Source of the DNA: Comamonadaceae bacterium
GTDB lineage: Bacteria; Pseudomonadota; Gammaproteobacteria; Burkholderiales; Burkholderiaceae_C
Direction of reading: 5' to 3'
Length of the DNA: 8,648 nucleotides
NCBI GenBank assembly: GCA_947372005.1
Contig: CANBRV010000088.1
Coordinates: forward strand, 1-8,648
The notes beneath the pieces were generated by a model. It was not told the DNA's origin. It did no database searches and saw only the letters and a list, made by a program, of their open reading frames with translations. Of the stretch, positions 1-7,044 are shown in pieces. The position numbers and the translations under genes were made by a program. How positions within the stretch are numbered: the stretch's first letter is position 1; each line of letters starts with the position of its first letter.

Positions 1-5
1 GCGCG

Positions 6-638
6 ATGCCTTGGTCTAACACTTTGATGCGATCAACGACCTTGATTGGACAGCATGCTGCGCTTGTTCCGCTTGATGCGGATTGCCATGACGATCTAGT
101 TGATGCCGTTAAAGACGGTGAGCTGTGGAAGCTTTGGTACACCATGATCCCAAGTCCGGATGCGATGCGCGATGAAATTCAGCGCCGTTTGCGTTTGCAA
201 GGCCAGGGCTTGATGCGTCCGTTCGCCGTAATGGATATGCGCAAAGATGTCCCGACACATGGCAAAGCTGTTGGCATGACAACTTTTATGAATGTCGATG
301 CCGTGAACCGCCGTGTGGAAATTGGTTCGACGTGGTATGCCAAGTCGATTCAGCGCACAGCTGTTAATACCGAATGCAAATTGATGCTCTTGACGCACGC
401 CTTTGAAAATCTAAATTGCATTGCGGTAGAGCTGCGGACGCACGCATCTAATCAGCAAAGCCGCGCGGCCATTGAGCGCTTGGGTGCCAAGCTGGATGGC
501 ATTTTGCGTCATCACCAAATCAATTTGCATCCAGATGCTAATGGTAGCTTGCGCGATACCTGCGTGTACAGCATTACACAGAGTGAGTGGCCTGTAGTGA
601 AGGCGCATTTAACAGCGCGGGTGCCGCGCGCGAGTTGA
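6..638 (+). CDS. GNAT family N-acetyltransferase (RimJ/RimL-like), 5' end uncertain
   Basis: This is probably a cytosolic acetyltransferase that moves an acetyl group from acetyl-CoA to an amine; the substrate cannot be told from sequence. The protein of about 210 residues has the layout of the COG1670 (RimJ/RimL-type) group: an N-terminal strand region (TLIGQHAALVPLD), a central strand (GKAVGMTTFM), then the acetyl-CoA loop region around residues 113-125 (QRTAVNTECK), a helix, and a C-terminal part with NQQSRAAIERLGAK followed by RDTCVYSI. That last block is typical of the group, where it forms the end of the acetyl-CoA site. The ATG at 6 is only five bases from the window edge, so no ribosome binding site can be judged; an in-frame ATG at 27 is an alternative, and a start further upstream cannot be excluded. 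The stop is 12 bases before the VWA gene, so the two are probably co-transcribed. Confidence 0.85.
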   Translation: MPWSNTLMRSTTLIGQHAALVPLDADCHDDLVDAVKDGELWKLWYTMIPSPDAMRDEIQRRLRLQGQGLMRPFAVMDMRKDVPTHGKAVGMTTFMNVDAVNRRVEIGSTWYAKSIQRTAVNTECKLMLLTHAFENLNCIAVELRTHASNQQSRAAIERLGAKLDGILRHHQINLHPDANGSLRDTCVYSITQSEWPVVKAHLTARVPRAS

Positions 639-650
639 CATAATGCGGCC

Positions 651-1841
651 ATGCTGATCGATTTTTTCTACGCGCTACGCGCCGCCAAACTTCCTGTCTC
701 CGTCAAAGAGCATCTCTCGCTCTTGGAGGCCTTAAACGCCAATGTAGTGGGGCCGCGTAGCGATGACGCCGCCTCGATGGATGATTTTTACTACCTCTCG
801 CGGGCAACGCTGATCAAAGACGAAAAGCACTACGACAAGTTTGACCGCGCCTTTGCGCAGTATTTCAAAGGTGTCGAGTCCGTTGCTGATTTCAACAAAG
901 AAATTCCTGCCGAGTGGCTGCGAAAAAACCTGGAGTCTATGCTGTCTGCCGAAGAGGCCGCTAAGCTCAAAGCCATGGGTTGGGATGAGCTGATGGAGAC
1001 GCTCAAGAAGCGCTTGGAAGAACAAAAAGAGCGCCATGAGGGCGGCAGCAAATGGATTGGCACGGGAGGTACATCCCCGTTTGGTGCGTATGGACAAAAC
1101 CCTGCGGGTATTCGGATTGGGCAAGCGGGCGGGCGCAATAAAAGCGCTGTGAAGGTGTGGGATCAACGCGCCTACAAGGACTATGACGATACGCAGGAGC
1201 TGGGCACGCGCAATATCAAAATCGCGCTGCGCCGCCTGCGCAAGTTTGCCCGAGAAGGGCATGAGGACGAGCTTGACCTCGACCAAACCATCACAAAAAC
1301 TGCTGCGAACGCAGGTTTTTTAGACATCAAGATGCGTCCTGAGCGGCACAACAACGTCAAGGTGTTGATCTTGATGGACGTGGGCGGCACGATGGATGAG
1401 CACATTGCTCGCGTGGAAGAAATGTTCTCAGCTGCTAAGGCCGAGTTCAAGCACATGGAGTTTTATTATTTCCACAACTGTGTGTATGACTTCATGTGGA
1501 AAAACAACCGTCGCCGCTATGCCGAAAAGTTTGAAACCTGGGACATTCTGCGCAAGTACAACAAGGACTATAAGCTCATCTTTATTGGTGACGCGACCAT
1601 GAGCCCTTACGAGATTTTGCAGCCAGGCGGCAGTGTGGAATACAACAACGCCGAGGCCGGTGCGGAGTGGCTGGTTCGACTCATCAACACCTTCCCCAAA
1701 CACGCGTGGATTAACCCCGAGCCGCAAGGCGTGTGGCAGTATCGGCAAAGCATTGCCATCATTCAGCAAATCATGGGTAACAAGATGTTTCCGATGACGC
1801 TAAAGGGTTTGGAAGACGCGATGCGGCAACTCACGAAGTAG
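651..1841 (+). CDS. CoxE-like VWA domain-containing protein
   Basis: The 396-residue protein belongs to the CoxE-like von Willebrand factor A group. Such proteins usually work with a MoxR-type AAA+ ATPase as chaperones for assembly or metal insertion; the target here is unknown and no MoxR gene lies in the window. The N-terminus (MLIDFFYALRAAKLPVSV) is typical of the group and supports the ATG at 651. A charged helical part (residues about 50-130) leads to a Gly-rich linker (about 130-165), then the VWA fold from about residue 235. The metal-site (MIDAS) motif reads DVGGTMD, with D243, G245 and T247, so the first Ser of the classical DxSxS is Gly. A second acidic motif, GDATMS, has D314. No clear Shine-Dalgarno precedes the start, which lies 12 bases after the GNAT stop, so translation may be coupled. 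There is no signal peptide, so it is cytosolic. Confidence 0.88.
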   Translation: MLIDFFYALRAAKLPVSVKEHLSLLEALNANVVGPRSDDAASMDDFYYLSRATLIKDEKHYDKFDRAFAQYFKGVESVADFNKEIPAEWLRKNLESMLSAEEAAKLKAMGWDELMETLKKRLEEQKERHEGGSKWIGTGGTSPFGAYGQNPAGIRIGQAGGRNKSAVKVWDQRAYKDYDDTQELGTRNIKIALRRLRKFAREGHEDELDLDQTITKTAANAGFLDIKMRPERHNNVKVLILMDVGGTMDEHIARVEEMFSAAKAEFKHMEFYYFHNCVYDFMWKNNRRRYAEKFETWDILRKYNKDYKLIFIGDATMSPYEILQPGGSVEYNNAEAGAEWLVRLINTFPKHAWINPEPQGVWQYRQSIAIIQQIMGNKMFPMTLKGLEDAMRQLTK

Positions 1842-1864
1842 TTGATATTTAAAAGGAGAACGCG

Positions 1865-3382
1865 ATGAAAAAACTATTTTTTTTTGCTTTGAGCAGTTGG
1901 GCTGTTTTAGGTGCGTTTGCACAAACGCAGTCACCAACAGCCACGCCTGCAAAGGCACCTGCTAAGGCGGCCGCCAAAGTAGAGAGCGCTGCGCAAGTGA
2001 TTGAGCGTGCACAAGCTGCAATGGGTTCGGCGGCGGTGAATAGCCTTGCCTTCACTGCCAGCGGCACTGGCACTACGTTTGGCCAAGCCTACACGCCATC
2101 ATCGCCGTGGCCAAAGATTACCTATTCCAATTTTGCGCGGCACTATGATTACGCTAACGCCGCAATGAGCGAAGAGGCTGCGAGGGTTCGCGCCGAACCT
2201 AAAGGCGGCGGAGCTGTGCCGCTCATGGGGACGGGCGAGCAAAAAACATCGGGACGTTTGAGTGGTGAATTTGCGTGGAATCTGACCCCTGCGCCGTCGG
2301 CTTCGCCACGCGATATCGATGGGCGCATTCACGACTTGTGGACGAGCCCGCATGGTGTGCTTCGCGCTGCGGCTAACTACAACGCCATCGTTAAAAAAGT
2401 GACAGTCAACAAACAAGTCATGACGACCTTGGGCTTTACGGTGCCAGGGCGTTTTGCAGCTGTTGTGTACATCAATGCTAAGGGCATGGTCGCAGGCGTG
2501 GATTCGGTAATGCCTAGCCCTGTGCTGGGCGACACAGCGGTGACCACTTGGTACGACGATTACAAAGATTTTTCTGGCGTGCCGTTCCCAAGTCGTATTA
2601 GGCAAGAGATGGCGGGGCATCCTGTGCTCGATGTGACGGTGTCTAACGTGCAAGTGGGTACGCCGCTGGATGCAGCAGTACCAGACGCCGTGCGCAATTT
2701 CAAAGAGAACGTGGTCGCTTCAAGCGCTGCGGATGGCAATAGCATGGGCGTGTGGTTTTTAGCAGGCGGCTCGCACAACAGCGTGCTTATAGAAATGGCG
2801 GATCACGCTGTGCTTGTGGAGTCGCCGCTCTACGATGGCCGCTCGCTCGCGGTGCTCGCCAAAGCCAAAGAATTGTTGCCTGCCAAGCCCGTGCGTTACG
2901 TCATCAATTCGCACCACCATTTTGACCATGCAGGTGGACTGCGCACAGCAGCGTCCGCAGGTTTAACGCTTGTGACTAGTCAAGCAGCCAAGCCTTATTT
3001 TGAGAAGGCATTGGCTAACCCCAATCGTTTGCATCCAGATGCTTTGGCTGCAAGCAGCGCCAAATGGAGCGTGGAGGGCGTGAGCGGTAAACGCGTGATG
3101 ACCAGTGGTGCGCGCACCCTGGAGATCTACGAGATCAAGGACAGCGTCCACGCACAAGGTTTCATGATGGTGTATTTGCCGCAAGAGAAAATCTTGATTG
3201 AAGCCGATGCCTATACGCCAGGCGCACCCAACACCCCAACGCCTGCCAAGTTGAACGACAACAATCTAAATCTTGCCGTGAACATTCAGTCCAATAGTTT
3301 GCAAGTGGCGCGCTTCTTGCCGTTGCATGGACGCATGGTGGATGCCGCAGAGTTCAATCGAGCCATTGGGCAAGGTCAATAA
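1865..3382 (+). CDS. Secreted MBL-fold metallo-hydrolase
   Basis: This is a metallo-beta-lactamase-fold hydrolase, probably periplasmic, substrate unknown. The first 19 residues form a clear signal peptide (MKKLFFF..., cleavage likely at AFA|Q), followed by an Ala/Pro/Lys-rich linker to about residue 40. Residues about 45-290 form an N-terminal domain I do not recognise. The MBL fold follows from about residue 295. The metal ligands look complete: HHHFDH at 350-355 (H350, H352, D354, H355, then AGG), H429 in DSVHAQG, D448 in IEADAY and H488 in LPLHGRM. An intact binuclear metal site is therefore expected, but the sequence does not say whether it acts on esters, lactones, sulfates or thioesters. 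The start is well supported by AAGGAG at 1853-1858, six bases before the ATG. It lies 23 bases after the VWA gene and 15 before the glycerate kinase. A run of nine T falls in codons 5-7. Confidence 0.9.
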   Translation: MKKLFFFALSSWAVLGAFAQTQSPTATPAKAPAKAAAKVESAAQVIERAQAAMGSAAVNSLAFTASGTGTTFGQAYTPSSPWPKITYSNFARHYDYANAAMSEEAARVRAEPKGGGAVPLMGTGEQKTSGRLSGEFAWNLTPAPSASPRDIDGRIHDLWTSPHGVLRAAANYNAIVKKVTVNKQVMTTLGFTVPGRFAAVVYINAKGMVAGVDSVMPSPVLGDTAVTTWYDDYKDFSGVPFPSRIRQEMAGHPVLDVTVSNVQVGTPLDAAVPDAVRNFKENVVASSAADGNSMGVWFLAGGSHNSVLIEMADHAVLVESPLYDGRSLAVLAKAKELLPAKPVRYVINSHHHFDHAGGLRTAASAGLTLVTSQAAKPYFEKALANPNRLHPDALAASSAKWSVEGVSGKRVMTSGARTLEIYEIKDSVHAQGFMMVYLPQEKILIEADAYTPGAPNTPTPAKLNDNNLNLAVNIQSNSLQVARFLPLHGRMVDAAEFNRAIGQGQ

Positions 3383-3397
3383 GGAAAAAAGGCAGCG

Positions 3398-4732
3398 ATG
3401 CAAGATCCGCGTGAATTTTTAAAACATCTTTATGGTGTCGCTGTTAAACGAGCCCAACCAGCGCACACACTAGGCGCATTCATGCCCGAGCCGCCAAGCA
3501 AGGCGGGCGCTCGTACCGTGGTGGTGGGTGCTGGCAAGGCTGCAGGCGCGATGGCGCAATCGTTTGAGCAGCTGTGGCTGGAGCGCTATCCAGATGCGCC
3601 TATGAGCGGTATGGTGGTTACGCGCTACGGTCACACGCCGCCCACGCCAGTTGGACTGTCAGGCAAAATCAAAATTGTGGAGGCCGCGCATCCCGTGCCC
3701 GATGCCGCAGGGCTTGCTGCGGCAGAAGAGATTCTGCAATCGGTGCAAGGCTTGACGCAGGACGATTTGGTGGTCTGCTTGATCTCGGGCGGCGGCTCGT
3801 CACTGCTCACATTGCCTTGCGAGGACTTAAGCTTCCCTGAAAAGCAAGCGATCAATCAAGCGCTGTTGATGAGCGGCGCCAACATTGGCGAGATGAACTG
3901 CGTGCGTAAGCACCTCTCGCGCATCAAGGGCGGGCGCTTAGCGGCGGCCTGCGGTGCGGCGCGGATGGTGACGCTCGCGATTAGTGATGTGCCAGGGGAC
4001 GATGTCTCGGTGATTGCGAGCGGCCCTACGGTTGTAGACGAGACCACCTGTGCAGATGCGTTGGCGATTTTGTCTAAATACGCGATTAGTCTGAGTGCCA
4101 ATCTGGATAAGGCTTTGCGGGCAGGTGCTTTGGAAACGCCCAAGGTACTTGGCCTGCAGGCAAGCAGTCCTGCGCAAATCCATCTCATTGCCACACCGCA
4201 GCAGTCGCTGGAAGCTGCGGCGGATGCGGCGCGGGCTCTTGGCGTGACCGCGTACATCTTGTCAGACGAAATCGAAGGCGAATCGCGCGAAGTGGCGAAG
4301 GTGCATGCCGCGGTGGCGATTAGCACTCAGCGCGGGCGCAGCAGCTTTAAAGCCCCTTGCGTGATTTTGAGTGGCGGCGAAACCACGGTGACAGTGCGCC
4401 AAACAAAGCAGCAAGTGGCAGAAGGACAAGCTAAAGGCAAGGGCGGTAGAGCAGGCGAGTTTTGCCTAGGGCTGGCGCAAGCTTTGAATGGTGCGGCAGG
4501 CATTTATGCGCTTGCCGCTGACACCGACGGTATTGATGGTGTGGAGGATAACGCAGGGGCATTTGTGATGCCCGATACGCTTGAGCGCGCCAGCCAGCAA
4601 GGGCTTGGCGTGAGTGACCATTTGGCGCGTAACGACTCGTATCGCTTCTTTGCAGGTCTGAACGATCTGCACATGACGGGGCCCACGCACACCAACGTGA
4701 ACGACTTTAGGGCGATTTACGTGACCGGGTAA
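3398..4732 (+). CDS. Glycerate 2-kinase, type 2 (DUF4147/MOFRL family)
   Basis: The enzyme phosphorylates D-glycerate with ATP to give 2-phosphoglycerate, feeding glyoxylate, tartrate or serine-type carbon into lower glycolysis; it is cytosolic. Older databases often call the family hydroxypyruvate reductase (TtuD), which is misleading. The 444 residues match the usual length. The N-terminal DUF4147 domain (about 5-240) contains VVVGAGKAAGAMA near residue 44, the Gly/Ser-rich loop SGGGSS at 130-135, RKHLSRIKGG at 170-179 and SDVPGDD. The C-terminal MOFRL domain (about 320-440) contains SGGETTVTV from residue 325, GKGGRAGEF, and AADTDGIDG. All the conserved blocks are present, so it should be active. 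The ATG at 3398 is preceded by purine-rich sequence (AAGGAA at 3381-3386) and fits the family N-terminus. No other glyoxylate- or tartrate-pathway gene is next to it. The 3' end overlaps the convergent DUF1275 gene by 26 bases. Confidence 0.93.
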   Translation: MQDPREFLKHLYGVAVKRAQPAHTLGAFMPEPPSKAGARTVVVGAGKAAGAMAQSFEQLWLERYPDAPMSGMVVTRYGHTPPTPVGLSGKIKIVEAAHPVPDAAGLAAAEEILQSVQGLTQDDLVVCLISGGGSSLLTLPCEDLSFPEKQAINQALLMSGANIGEMNCVRKHLSRIKGGRLAAACGAARMVTLAISDVPGDDVSVIASGPTVVDETTCADALAILSKYAISLSANLDKALRAGALETPKVLGLQASSPAQIHLIATPQQSLEAAADAARALGVTAYILSDEIEGESREVAKVHAAVAISTQRGRSSFKAPCVILSGGETTVTVRQTKQQVAEGQAKGKGGRAGEFCLGLAQALNGAAGIYALAADTDGIDGVEDNAGAFVMPDTLERASQQGLGVSDHLARNDSYRFFAGLNDLHMTGPTHTNVNDFRAIYVTG

Positions 4733-5456
4733 AGCTGTGAGTGATGTCGTCCCATACGGGGACGACGGCTAGCACTAACAAGAGCGCCGCCAGTGGAATG
4801 GTAAACAGGGCGCCGACTTTTTGAAAGCCAAAGGCTCCGACGATGCCGCCTAGTAAAAAAAGCGAAAGTAACGAAAAGAGTGCCCGCATTTTTTCACGAC
4901 TGGCTAGCACCATGCCTTCGGTTTGGCTAAGGGATTGGTCGTTCCAATAAACCAGCTTCCCAAGTTCAATACCAATGTCCGTCACGATACCCGTAACGTG
5001 GGTCGTGCGGATTTCTGTTTTGGAGATTTTGGTGATAAGTGCGTTTTGCAGCCCCATCAAAAAGCAAAGCAGCATGACAGTTGTGATGGAGCTACCGACT
5101 AAACCAAAGCCAATCAGTAGTAAAGACTCTAAAACCAGAGGCAGTGCAAACAGGCTGTGCAGCCGCTTTCGCTTCCCCCAATTCACCATGATGGCAGTGC
5201 ATGCTGCACCAGCAAGAAACGATAGCAAAGCGAGCAGGCTGCCCAGCACCAGCTGGTGCTGACCGAGTGCTAGGTTGCTGCCAATAGAAGCAACGATGCC
5301 TGACATGTGGGAGGTGTATTGCTGAACGGCTAAAAAGCCGCCAGCATTGGCGGCACCCGCGACAAAGGTTAAGTAGCGGGCAAGGTTTAAATTGAGGTCA
5401 GCGCGGCGTTGTTGTCCAGAGAGGGATCGAAGGTAATGCGTAGGCATACCTAGCAT
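4707..5456 (-). CDS. DUF1275 (YoaK-like) inner-membrane protein
   Basis: This is a polytopic inner-membrane protein of the DUF1275/YoaK family, whose function is not established. The 249 residues suggest about six membrane segments (roughly 27-47, 69-91, 101-121, 123-141, 191-211 and 216-235). The motifs YTSHMSGIV (47-55) and TTHVTGIVTDIG (151-162) correspond to the family's Thr-Gly-rich sequences, and they resemble each other, which suggests two related halves. The chosen ATG at 5456 overlaps the upstream DUF1223 stop by 7 bases; an in-frame ATG at 5447, two bases after that stop, is equally possible, and neither has a strong Shine-Dalgarno. Translation is probably coupled to DUF1223. The gene ends the minus-strand operon and runs 26 bases into the glycerate kinase. 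A terminator-shaped hairpin lies inside it, about 100 bases after the start. Confidence 0.87.
   Translation of the reverse strand: MLGMPTHYLRSLSGQQRRADLNLNLARYLTFVAGAANAGGFLAVQQYTSHMSGIVASIGSNLALGQHQLVLGSLLALLSFLAGAACTAIMVNWGKRKRLHSLFALPLVLESLLLIGFGLVGSSITTVMLLCFLMGLQNALITKISKTEIRTTHVTGIVTDIGIELGKLVYWNDQSLSQTEGMVLASREKMRALFSLLSLFLLGGIVGAFGFQKVGALFTIPLAALLLVLAVVPVWDDITHSFTRSRKSP
4746..4766. other. Inverted repeat just past the glycerate kinase stop
   Basis: A perfect 8-bp stem (GTCGTCCC / GGGACGAC) encloses a 5-base loop, 13 bases after the glycerate kinase stop and inside the 3' end of the convergent DUF1275 gene. No T-run follows on either strand, so it is not a standard intrinsic terminator. 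It could mark or protect the 3' end of the glycerate kinase mRNA. A hairpin of this size is expected by chance about once in a window this long, so only its position is suggestive. Confidence 0.3.
5244..5261. repeat. 18-bp perfect palindrome within DUF1275
   Basis: CAGCACCAG is followed directly by its exact reverse complement CTGGTGCTG, with no spacer. On the minus strand it encodes Q-H-Q-L-V-L between the first Thr-Gly motif and the second membrane segment. It may be a chance result of the codons used. No second copy was seen in the window. Confidence 0.35.
5332..5354 (-). terminator. Terminator-like hairpin inside the DUF1275 coding region
   Basis: Read on the minus strand, a 7-bp G+C-rich perfect stem (GCCGCCA / TGGCGGC) with a 4-base loop (ATGC) is followed at once by TTTTT. 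That is the layout of a rho-independent terminator. It lies within codons 35-42 of the DUF1275 gene (Ala-Ala-Asn-Ala-Gly-Gly-Phe-Leu). It may therefore be a by-product of coding, or it may cut transcript levels before the end of the operon when the RNA is not covered by ribosomes. Confidence 0.25.
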
Positions 5457-6199
5457 ATTAAGCTAAGTGCTTGCAGCGGTTTACCTGTTTGTGGGTTGAA
5501 GATGATGAGGTTGATGCGGCGTAGATGCGCCACATCCTTTGATGCAGTTTGCAGTACCAACTTGCTGCTCCCCGTGTGATCGCCTGCCGCTTGATATTGC
5601 CGCACCACGAAGTCGTGTTTTAAGAATTCGCCCGAGTTCTCGCCCGCTTTGACTTTGCTGCTGTGCCCATCTTCCGTCACCGTCCAATAAGCGCTCCAGG
5701 CCATACTGGGCGCGCTTTGCACTTGTGCTGAAAAGACGCCACCTTGCTCCTGTTTTAGGGAAATCGCAACTGCAGCAGTCTCTTGCTCGGTGTTCCAGCG
5801 ATTCCAGTTTCTGAGGTCGCGGCCGTTGCCTACGATTTGCGGCGTGTAGATTTGCCCTGAGTTTTGCCAAGCCGACACTTGCCGCTGGCGGTTTGTGTGC
5901 GCAGGCGTAGCGTAGCGATCCGTCCAGCCGATGTAGTCCCAGTAGTTGACGTGGAAGGCTTGCACCACGGGGGCTGGTGCATTTGGATTGGCGCTGCCCG
6001 CATCTTTCAGCGTTGAGAGCCATTTGTCGGCTGGCGGACATGAGCTACAACCCTCGGAGGTGTAGAGCTCAATGACGGGCGTGATTTTGTCGCCTGATTT
6101 GGCGCTGCAAGTTTGCGCGATGGCGGTTGAAATGACGCTCGTGCAGGCCAATACGGATAAGGCTTTCAAAGCATAAACGGTAGTTTTTTCGGTTTTCAT
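5450..6199 (-). CDS. Secreted DUF1223 thioredoxin-like protein
   Basis: This exported protein belongs to the DUF1223 family, which has a thioredoxin-like core; its role is not established, though thiol-disulfide chemistry is plausible. The N-terminus is a signal peptide with probable cleavage at AIA|Q (after residue 28). A Cys at 19 preceded by V-L-A leaves a weaker lipoprotein reading open. The family signature ELYTSEGCSSCPPAD (residues 44-58) holds a CxxC pair, C51 and C54. It is followed by the conserved HVNYWDYIGWTDRYA and by YTPQIVGNG, whose Pro may match the thioredoxin cis-proline. The C-terminal half (from about residue 140) is a beta-rich segment, and the last residue is Cys. The start is well supported: AGGAG at 6210-6206, six bases before the ATG. 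It lies 50 bases after the methyltransferase stop and overlaps DUF1275 by 7 bases. Confidence 0.9.
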   Translation of the reverse strand: MKTEKTTVYALKALSVLACTSVISTAIAQTCSAKSGDKITPVIELYTSEGCSSCPPADKWLSTLKDAGSANPNAPAPVVQAFHVNYWDYIGWTDRYATPAHTNRQRQVSAWQNSGQIYTPQIVGNGRDLRNWNRWNTEQETAAVAISLKQEQGGVFSAQVQSAPSMAWSAYWTVTEDGHSSKVKAGENSGEFLKHDFVVRQYQAAGDHTGSSKLVLQTASKDVAHLRRINLIIFNPQTGKPLQALSLIC

Positions 6200-6249
6200 G
6201 GCGAACTCCTGAAGTTGGATTTCAATCAGTCGCGCTCAAAGAGTCGTTC

Positions 6250-7044
6250 TTACATGCCAAAGCTAAAAATAGCGGGGAGTTTGCTGCCAAGTAACGACTC
6301 GCCGATCGCTTTGTTGGTACGCCAATCTTTGACGAGCAAGCTCAATGTCTTTGCACTCTCTAAAGTGAGGCCTACACTGCAAGCCAAGCGGGACATGGGC
6401 TGCAGCGTTGTAACCATGTCGGCAAGTAAGGCTGCATTGCGGTACGGTGTTTCAATAAAAATTTGTGTTTGCCCCGTTTTGAGTGCCAGGCGTTCGAACG
6501 CTTGAATTTGCAGTTTTCGTGCTGCCGAGTCTTGCGACAAGTAGCCATTGAAAGCGAAGTTTTGACCATTGAGTCCGCTAGCTGCTAGTGCAAGCAACAA
6601 CGACACAGGTCCGACCAGTGGCACCACTTCAAGCCCGAGTGCATGCGCAGCGCGGACGATGGATGAGCCTGGATCGGCAATCGCGGGCATGCCTGCTTCG
6701 CTCATGAGCCCAATATCGAACCCTTGCAAAGCCTTATCCAACAAGGCTTTCGAGGCAGTGTTGTCGCTTGCTGCTGTATGGTCGCCTTTTTTATGAGCTT
6801 CGCGCGTAAGCTCTGTGATCGCCATTTCTTGCAGTGTGCAGATGAGCGGATAGTGCTCGGCGACGCGTTTTAAAACGGCGCGTGTGCTTTTGGCGTTTTC
6901 GCAGATCCAGTGTTTGATTTGCGATGTGGCTTTGAGTGTTCCGCTTGGAATAGTGTCTGTGATGAGCGTTTGCTGATCGTCCGCGCAGCCGAAATCTAGC
7001 GGAGCGGGGACGAGGTAGAGCTTGCCTTTAGCAGCGGTGCTCAT
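6250..7044 (-). CDS. RsmI-like SAM-dependent methyltransferase (tetrapyrrole methylase fold)
   Basis: The 264-residue protein is related to RsmI, which 2'-O-methylates C1402 of 16S rRNA, but it diverges enough to be called RsmI-like only. The opening LYLVPAPLDFG matches the LYLVPTPLGN-type start of RsmI. MSEAGMPAIADPGSSIVRAA (about residues 114-133) matches the conserved SDAGTP...DPG block, and VVPLVGPVSLLLALAASGL matches the PGPSA block, both forming the SAM pocket. FIETPYRNAALLADM matches the FYESPHR block. Several conserved positions differ (TP to AP, PGPSA to VGPVS, ESPHR to ETPYR), so substrate or activity may differ. From general knowledge of Burkholderiales, true rsmI is usually elsewhere, which would make this a paralogue (inference). 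The ATG overlaps the yceF stop as ATGA, so translation is coupled, and there is no clear Shine-Dalgarno. Confidence 0.85.
   Translation of the reverse strand: MSTAAKGKLYLVPAPLDFGCADDQQTLITDTIPSGTLKATSQIKHWICENAKSTRAVLKRVAEHYPLICTLQEMAITELTREAHKKGDHTAASDNTASKALLDKALQGFDIGLMSEAGMPAIADPGSSIVRAAHALGLEVVPLVGPVSLLLALAASGLNGQNFAFNGYLSQDSAARKLQIQAFERLALKTGQTQIFIETPYRNAALLADMVTTLQPMSRLACSVGLTLESAKTLSLLVKDWRTNKAIGESLLGSKLPAIFSFGM

Noticed and set aside
635..663. Perfect TTGACA hexamer at 635-640 as a -35 box for the VWA gene
   Set aside because: No acceptable -10 lies 16-18 bases downstream, and transcription would start inside the VWA coding region; the hexamer overlaps the GNAT stop codon.
732..1286. 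184-codon open frame antisense to the VWA gene
   Set aside because: The plus frame has clear family motifs; the antisense product has no recognisable domain and reflects codon bias.
2099..2653. 184-codon open frame antisense to the MBL hydrolase
   Set aside because: Its product is His/Arg-rich with no motif and no ribosome binding site; the sense gene is intact across it.
3856..4326. 156-codon open frame antisense to glycerate kinase
   Set aside because: It is Ala/Ser-rich low-complexity translation opposite conserved kinase motifs.
5481..6041. 186-codon open frame on the same strand as DUF1223 in another frame
   Set aside because: It lies wholly within the DUF1223 gene, whose signal peptide, CxxC signature and Shine-Dalgarno identify the true frame; no frameshift is needed.
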